Shown here: piece by piece, positions 60,355 to 64,000 of the stretch
How positions within the stretch are numbered: position 1 is the stretch's first letter
How the letters are laid out: every line of letters begins with the position of its first letter
Assembly (NCBI RefSeq): GCF_040215725.1
Contig: NZ_CP157969.1
Span: 496,001 to 560,000 of the forward strand
Reading direction: 5' to 3'
DNA length: 64,000 nt
DNA from: Rhizobium sp. ZPR4
GTDB lineage: Bacteria > Pseudomonadota > Alphaproteobacteria > Rhizobiales > Rhizobiaceae
Notes under the pieces: generated by a model
The model's database searches: none
Told to the model about the DNA's origin: nothing
Seen by the model: the letters and a program-made list of their open reading frames with translations, nothing else
Program-made: the position numbers and the translations under genes

Positions 60355-61971
60355 ATGACCATCAATCGCCGTCGTTTCAATCAACTGCTTCTGCTCTCGA
60401 CTGCCGCGAGCCTGTTGCCGACCTTTGCCGCGCGCGCCGCAGACACGCCACCGCGTGGCGGCACGCTCAATTTCATCGTCGAACCCGAGCCACCGACCAT
60501 CCTGGCGCTGGCCCATACCGCCGGCGGCACACAGAAGATCAGCCCGAAAGTGACCGAGGGCCTGCTGACCTACGACTTCGGCCTCACGCCGAAGCCACAG
60601 CTCGCAACCGAATGGTCGGTCAGCGCGGATGGTCTCACCTATACGTTCAAGCTCAGGCCCAACGTCAAATGGCATGACGGCAAGCCGTTCACCTCGGTGG
60701 ACGTGGCCTATTCGATCGAACTCCTGAAACAGGTTCATCCGCGCGGGCGCGGCACCTTCGCCAATGTCATTTCAGTCGATACGCCAGACCCGCTGACGGC
60801 GATATTCCGCCTCTCCAAGCCGGCACCTTATCTCCTGAAAGCGCTCTATGCGGCCGAATCCCCGATCGTGCCGAAACACGTCTATGAGGGCGTCAAGATT
60901 GCCGATGTTCCGACCAGTCCGAACGGCAGTGCGCCCATCGGCACCGGCCCCTTCGTCTTCCGGGAATGGGTTCGTGGCTCCCATATTATTCTCGAGCGCA
61001 ATCCCGATTACTGGGATGCCGGCAAGCCCTATCTCGACCAGGTTGTCGTACGTTTCGTGCCCGATGGCGCCGCTCGCGCGGCCGGTTTCGAGACCGGAGA
61101 ATTCGATCTTGGCGGCGACAATCCCATTCCGCTCGCCGATCTCGAGCGCATCAAGGCCCTGCCGAATATCGGCATCGATTCCCGCGGCTACGAGACGAAA
61201 GGCGATCAGACCCAGCTCATTCTCAACCTCGACAACGAATATCTGAAGGATGTCCGTGTCCGACGCGCGATCGCCCACGCGATCGATCTCAACGTTATCC
61301 TCAACACGGTCTGGTATGGCTATGGACACGTCTCTCCGACACCGGTCAGCACGTTTCTGCCCAACTATCTGGATAGGTCGATCAAGCCCTACGCCTTCGA
61401 TCTCAAGGTGGCCGAGCAATTGCTTGACGAAGCCGGCTACAAGCGAAACGGCGGCGGCACCCGGTTCACGCTGCGACTGACGCACAATTCCTACAATGAA
61501 GGCTTCAAGCGTGTTGCCGAATATCTGAAACAGAACCTCGCCCGCATCGGCATCGATGCGAGAATCGATTCCTATGATTTCTCCACCTACATCCAGAAGG
61601 TCTATACCGAGCGCGCCTTCGACCTGACGGCGGAATATCTCGGCAACCAGTTCGACCCGACGCTCGGCGTGCAGCGCATCTACTGGTCGAAGAACTTCAA
61701 GCTCGGCTTGCCGTTCTCCAATTCCAGCCACTATCAGAACCCCGAGGTCGACCGGCTGCTCGAGACAGCCTCGATCGAAGTCGACGAGGCAAAGCGCAAA
61801 CAGGAATTCAACGACTTTCAGAAGATCATCGCCGACGAGCTTCCCGTCATCAATCTGATCTCGCTCGAAAACGTCACCGTCTTCAACAAGCGCGTCAAAA
61901 ATCACACGACCGGCGCCGAGGGCGTGCAGTCGAATTTCGCCGATGTCTACATCAAGGAGGGAGAAGGCTGA
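60355..61971 (+). CDS. Peptide/nickel-type (family 5) ABC substrate-binding protein
   Basis: The 538-aa protein has an arginine-rich signal peptide (MTINRRRFNQLLLLSTAASLLPTFAARA), possibly Tat. The SBP family 5 fold follows: RGGTLNFIVEPEPPTILAL, GLLTYDFGLTPKPQLATEWSVSADGLTYTFKLRPNVKWHDGKPFTS, and RVRRAIAHAIDLNVILNTVWYG. Such proteins bind oligopeptides, opines or other larger amides. No cognate permease or ATPase lies within the window on this strand. The surroundings (sulfur oxygenases) suggest a sulfur-containing substrate, as inference. A good terminator follows. Confidence 0.88.
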   Translation: MTINRRRFNQLLLLSTAASLLPTFAARAADTPPRGGTLNFIVEPEPPTILALAHTAGGTQKISPKVTEGLLTYDFGLTPKPQLATEWSVSADGLTYTFKLRPNVKWHDGKPFTSVDVAYSIELLKQVHPRGRGTFANVISVDTPDPLTAIFRLSKPAPYLLKALYAAESPIVPKHVYEGVKIADVPTSPNGSAPIGTGPFVFREWVRGSHIILERNPDYWDAGKPYLDQVVVRFVPDGAARAAGFETGEFDLGGDNPIPLADLERIKALPNIGIDSRGYETKGDQTQLILNLDNEYLKDVRVRRAIAHAIDLNVILNTVWYGYGHVSPTPVSTFLPNYLDRSIKPYAFDLKVAEQLLDEAGYKRNGGGTRFTLRLTHNSYNEGFKRVAEYLKQNLARIGIDARIDSYDFSTYIQKVYTERAFDLTAEYLGNQFDPTLGVQRIYWSKNFKLGLPFSNSSHYQNPEVDRLLETASIEVDEAKRKQEFNDFQKIIADELPVINLISLENVTVFNKRVKNHTTGAEGVQSNFADVYIKEGEG

Positions 61972-61997
61972 CGCTGAACGCAGCGCATTCTGCTTGA

Positions 61998-62024
61998 GGG
62001 GGCGATGCGGCGCCCCCTTCTTTT
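61998..62024 (+). terminator. Rho-independent terminator after the binding-protein gene
   Basis: GGGGGCG pairs with CGCCCCC around a 6-nt loop, followed by TTCTTTTA. It lies 26 bp after the stop at 61971. It may also end the convergent minus-strand transcript. Confidence 0.8.
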
Positions 62025-62032
62025 ATGGTGAC

Positions 62033-63457
62033 TTACGAGGCGGCAAGTGCAAGCGGCGTCAGCTTGCTGAGGATACGATCGGCGAGCGCAATTGCCTGTA
62101 CCCGCTGTTCCGAGATCGAGCTCGACTCCCAGGCAACGCCGCGCAGCGGATGGCCGATGGCGCTGATGTTGCGATGGACACGGCCCTCTTCCGAAATGAC
62201 ATCCCCTTCTACCGTGGCATCGATGCCGAAGCCGGTGCTGTGCGGGCGGACCTCACCGCTTTCGACGAGGCTCCTGACGAAGGGATCGGAAATGCGCCGC
62301 CAGTCATGCAGCTGATGGCCACGGCAGTCGATGACGCCGCCGAAGGAATGGACCTCGGTGCCGCCCGTGCGGCTCTTTAACGTCACCGCGATCGAGCGGC
62401 CGGAGGGTTTCATCGCCAGCAATCGGGCAGGCCGATGCCGCAGCCGGCCCTCGGCGATGGCATTGGAGACGGCGCGGTAGCTGTCAGGCGCAGCGCGATG
62501 GGCCGTCACGTCCCAGAACGCCCGCAGGTGACGGGCAAACCGTAATCTCTCCGCATCGTCAGCCTTCTGCCAGAGAGGCAGAATGTGCGGCCGGATGGCA
62601 ACGGGCAGCGCCTGCCAGTCCTTGGCCGCAGCAGCCAATGCGCGACGCTCGGCCTTGACGATCGAGAGTAAGGATCGTGCGGTGGTCGGCAGCGGGCTTT
62701 CGGCGAGAAAATCCCGCTCCGGCTCGACATTGCGCCGATCCTCGATGAACTGGCCGCGCCTGGATATCACCTGATATTGGCCTCGAAAGCCCCGCGCCTC
62801 CATGCTGGCGACCGCATCGACCATCGACAGGCTGGAGCCGATGAGCAGGATCTCTTCTGCTTCGACCAGACGATCCAGGGCAGCGGCATCCCACGCAGAA
62901 GTCGCGAAAGCCGGATGATGGGCAGCGGATGCTTCCTTTTTGGGAAGATCGGGTTGGAAGACGCCGAGGGCCAGAACCACCTCGTCCGCTGTGATAGTGT
63001 CGCCTTGGCTGGTTACAATCTCCACTCTGTGCGGGGCGGACGCCAGGCTGCTCGCCGCGGCTCTGACGTGCCGGAATGTCGATCCGGAGCGGGCGGTCGA
63101 TATCGCTCGATGCAGTTCATCGCGGACATAGGTTCCGTAGAGGTAGCGTGGCGGGAAACTGCCGGCTATATCGGCAGGCAGTGTCCAGCCGTAACGCGGC
63201 GCATTCTCCGCTAGCCAATGAACGAGATGGTCCGGCTCTTCCGGATGAAGCGAAAAGGTGCCGGCGGGGCCGTTAACGAGGTGCACGCTCTCGGTCGTGC
63301 TGTAGGCGACCCCGCGTCCAAGTTCCTCGCGGGGCTCCAATATCGTGATCGAAAGCGGCACCTCCGTCTTGTCGAGCAGCTTGATCGCCGTCAGGGCGCC
63401 GGCAAAGCCACCGCCGATGATGACGACGGAATGATGGGAATGCGGGTCTATATGCAT
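62033..63457 (-). CDS. FAD/NAD(P)-binding oxidoreductase (COG4529-like)
   Basis: The 474-aa protein begins with a dinucleotide-binding Rossmann motif VVIIGGGFAGALTAIKLL, then RGVAYSTTESVHLVNGPAG and YLYGTYVRDELHRAI. A second nucleotide motif (EILLIGSSLSMVDAVASMEARGF) follows near residue 215, and a C-terminal FGGVIDCRGHQ. This matches flavoproteins often annotated as FAD-NAD(P)-binding or hydroxylase-like. It lies 3 bp after the stop of the SfnB-type gene, so the two are co-transcribed. It may feed electrons to, or act after, that monooxygenase. Substrate unknown. Confidence 0.82.
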   Translation of the reverse strand: MHIDPHSHHSVVIIGGGFAGALTAIKLLDKTEVPLSITILEPREELGRGVAYSTTESVHLVNGPAGTFSLHPEEPDHLVHWLAENAPRYGWTLPADIAGSFPPRYLYGTYVRDELHRAISTARSGSTFRHVRAAASSLASAPHRVEIVTSQGDTITADEVVLALGVFQPDLPKKEASAAHHPAFATSAWDAAALDRLVEAEEILLIGSSLSMVDAVASMEARGFRGQYQVISRRGQFIEDRRNVEPERDFLAESPLPTTARSLLSIVKAERRALAAAAKDWQALPVAIRPHILPLWQKADDAERLRFARHLRAFWDVTAHRAAPDSYRAVSNAIAEGRLRHRPARLLAMKPSGRSIAVTLKSRTGGTEVHSFGGVIDCRGHQLHDWRRISDPFVRSLVESGEVRPHSTGFGIDATVEGDVISEEGRVHRNISAIGHPLRGVAWESSSISEQRVQAIALADRILSKLTPLALAAS

Positions 63458-63460
63458 GGT

Positions 63461-64000
63461 TCAAAAAACCTTGCCTTCTTCCAGATGCGTCGTGGTGCCG
63501 TTGATATAATAGTCGCCCACAACCCGCGCCTTGTGCAGCAGTGGATTGTGGTTGAGCACCGTGCGGATGTTGCGCCAATGGCGATCGAGATTGAGATGCC
63601 GCGACGTCGCCGAGCCACCGCCGAGCTCGAAGACATTGGTTGCCGCAGCCAGTGCGAGCTGCGATGTGACGATCTGGGTGCGCGCGGTCGTCAGCGCGCT
63701 TTCGACCAAAGCCGTCTCCAAAATCTGCGGATCATCGCCTGCAAAAGCCGCAGCCGTCCGGTCGAGCGCGCGGGCGCTTTCGCGGATCAGCGTATCGACG
63801 GCAAAGGAGTTTGCCGCGATCTCGCCCAGTATCTTCTGGACGAAAGGATCGACGTTTGCCGTCTCGGCGGCGCTGTGGGCCGCGGAGCGCGCCTGTCTGC
63901 GCACATATTCAGTCCCTTCGCGAAGCGCGCCGCGCACGGCACCCGCCATCGAGGCGGCAAGATGAAGCTGGCGCAGGGTGGACGTATGCCTGCCGATCAG
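63461..64000 (-). CDS. SfnB/DszC-type monooxygenase, C-terminal part (cut by window end)
   Basis: The frame is open to the window edge (LIGRHTSTLRQLHLAASMAG at the visible start), giving 179 residues. It has the acyl-CoA-dehydrogenase-fold helices (FVQKILGEIAANSFAVDTLIRESARALD) and the C-terminal signature SRHLNLDRHWRNIRTVLNHNPLLHKARVVGDYYINGTTTH. This is the tail of SfnB-type enzymes rather than the HTLHNPAEYK tail of the two DszC-like proteins above. It is a third representative of this monooxygenase superfamily in the region. The N-terminus lies outside the window. Confidence 0.82.
   Translation of the reverse strand: MIGRHTSTLRQLHLAASMAGAVRGALREGTEYVRRQARSAAHSAAETANVDPFVQKILGEIAANSFAVDTLIRESARALDRTAAAFAGDDPQILETALVESALTTARTQIVTSQLALAAATNVFELGGGSATSRHLNLDRHWRNIRTVLNHNPLLHKARVVGDYYINGTTTHLEEGKVF

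Noticed and set aside
63461..63949. Complete 162-aa protein starting at ATG 63949
   Set aside because: The open frame and SfnB-type similarity continue upstream to the window edge, so this is only the C-terminal part of a larger gene.
1..64000. CRISPR arrays, tRNA or rRNA genes, insertion sequences, phage genes
   Set aside because: I looked for regularly spaced repeats, cloverleaf-like blocks, transposase motifs and integrase/att features and saw none. A computed search could still find a small element.

Overview
The window reads as high-GC alphaproteobacterial DNA of the Rhizobium/Agrobacterium type. The grounds are codon use with C/G at third positions, many ABC importers each with its own LysR or LacI regulator, close matches to rhizobial families (UgpBAEC, ProXWV, HpbD-like epimerase, DUF2945, DUF3088), and no housekeeping, ribosomal or tRNA genes. 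It looks like accessory territory (chromid, megaplasmid or a variable chromosomal region). This assignment is inferred from content; no marker gene is present.

Layout. (1) 1-6725, minus strand: a translationally coupled glycan-assembly operon (three GT2 enzymes, a GT4 enzyme cut by the window start, a SAM methyltransferase and a type-I ABC exporter). It is headed by an unrecognised 41-aa ORF with a strong ribosome site and three phased motifs upstream. (2) 7395-11501, plus: a periplasmic molybdenum hydroxylase (Fe-S subunit, tri-haem cytochrome c, Tat-exported molybdopterin subunit). (3) 11.5-24.5 kb: a patchwork of small and decayed genes: a ParDE-like toxin-antitoxin pair with a symmetric operator, a GNAT gene and an 80-codon gene each broken by one in-frame stop, a 2-isopropylmalate-synthase-like enzyme beside a ThDP decarboxylase-like enzyme, a HAD phosphatase beside an arginase-fold protein lacking a metal histidine, CorA, and secreted or membrane proteins of unknown function. 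(4) 24.8-35.3 kb: a betaine locus: two SDRs, ProX, a GlxA-type AraC regulator, a non-pyrrolysine MttB-family methyltransferase, a LysR regulator, an HpbD-like betaine epimerase and ProWV. A near-identical 27-bp element lies upstream of both proX and proWV, and a related palindrome lies in front of the methyltransferase.

(5) 35.5-47.1 kb: a NUDIX protein, a decayed Na/Pi cotransporter remnant, then a LacI regulator divergent from an AfuABC/FbpABC-type importer with an inositol-monophosphatase-family enzyme, followed by UgpBAEC. Matching 16-bp LacI-type operators occur between the regulator and the first operon, and a weaker copy precedes ugpB. I read this as a sugar- or polyol-phosphate uptake and dephosphorylation regulon. 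(6) 47.4-64 kb: an organosulfur (possibly sulfone/thioether) acquisition region. An Ssu-type importer with one DszA/NtaA-type monooxygenase is divergent from two tandem DszC-like plus DszA-like oxygenase pairs, a DUF3088 protein and an NfsA-like flavin reductase. A LysR regulator, a peptide-type binding protein, an FAD/NAD(P) protein and a SfnB/DszC-type enzyme cut by the window end follow.

No CRISPR array, tRNA, rRNA, phage or intact insertion sequence was seen. All family assignments come from reading motifs and sequence resemblance without database searches.
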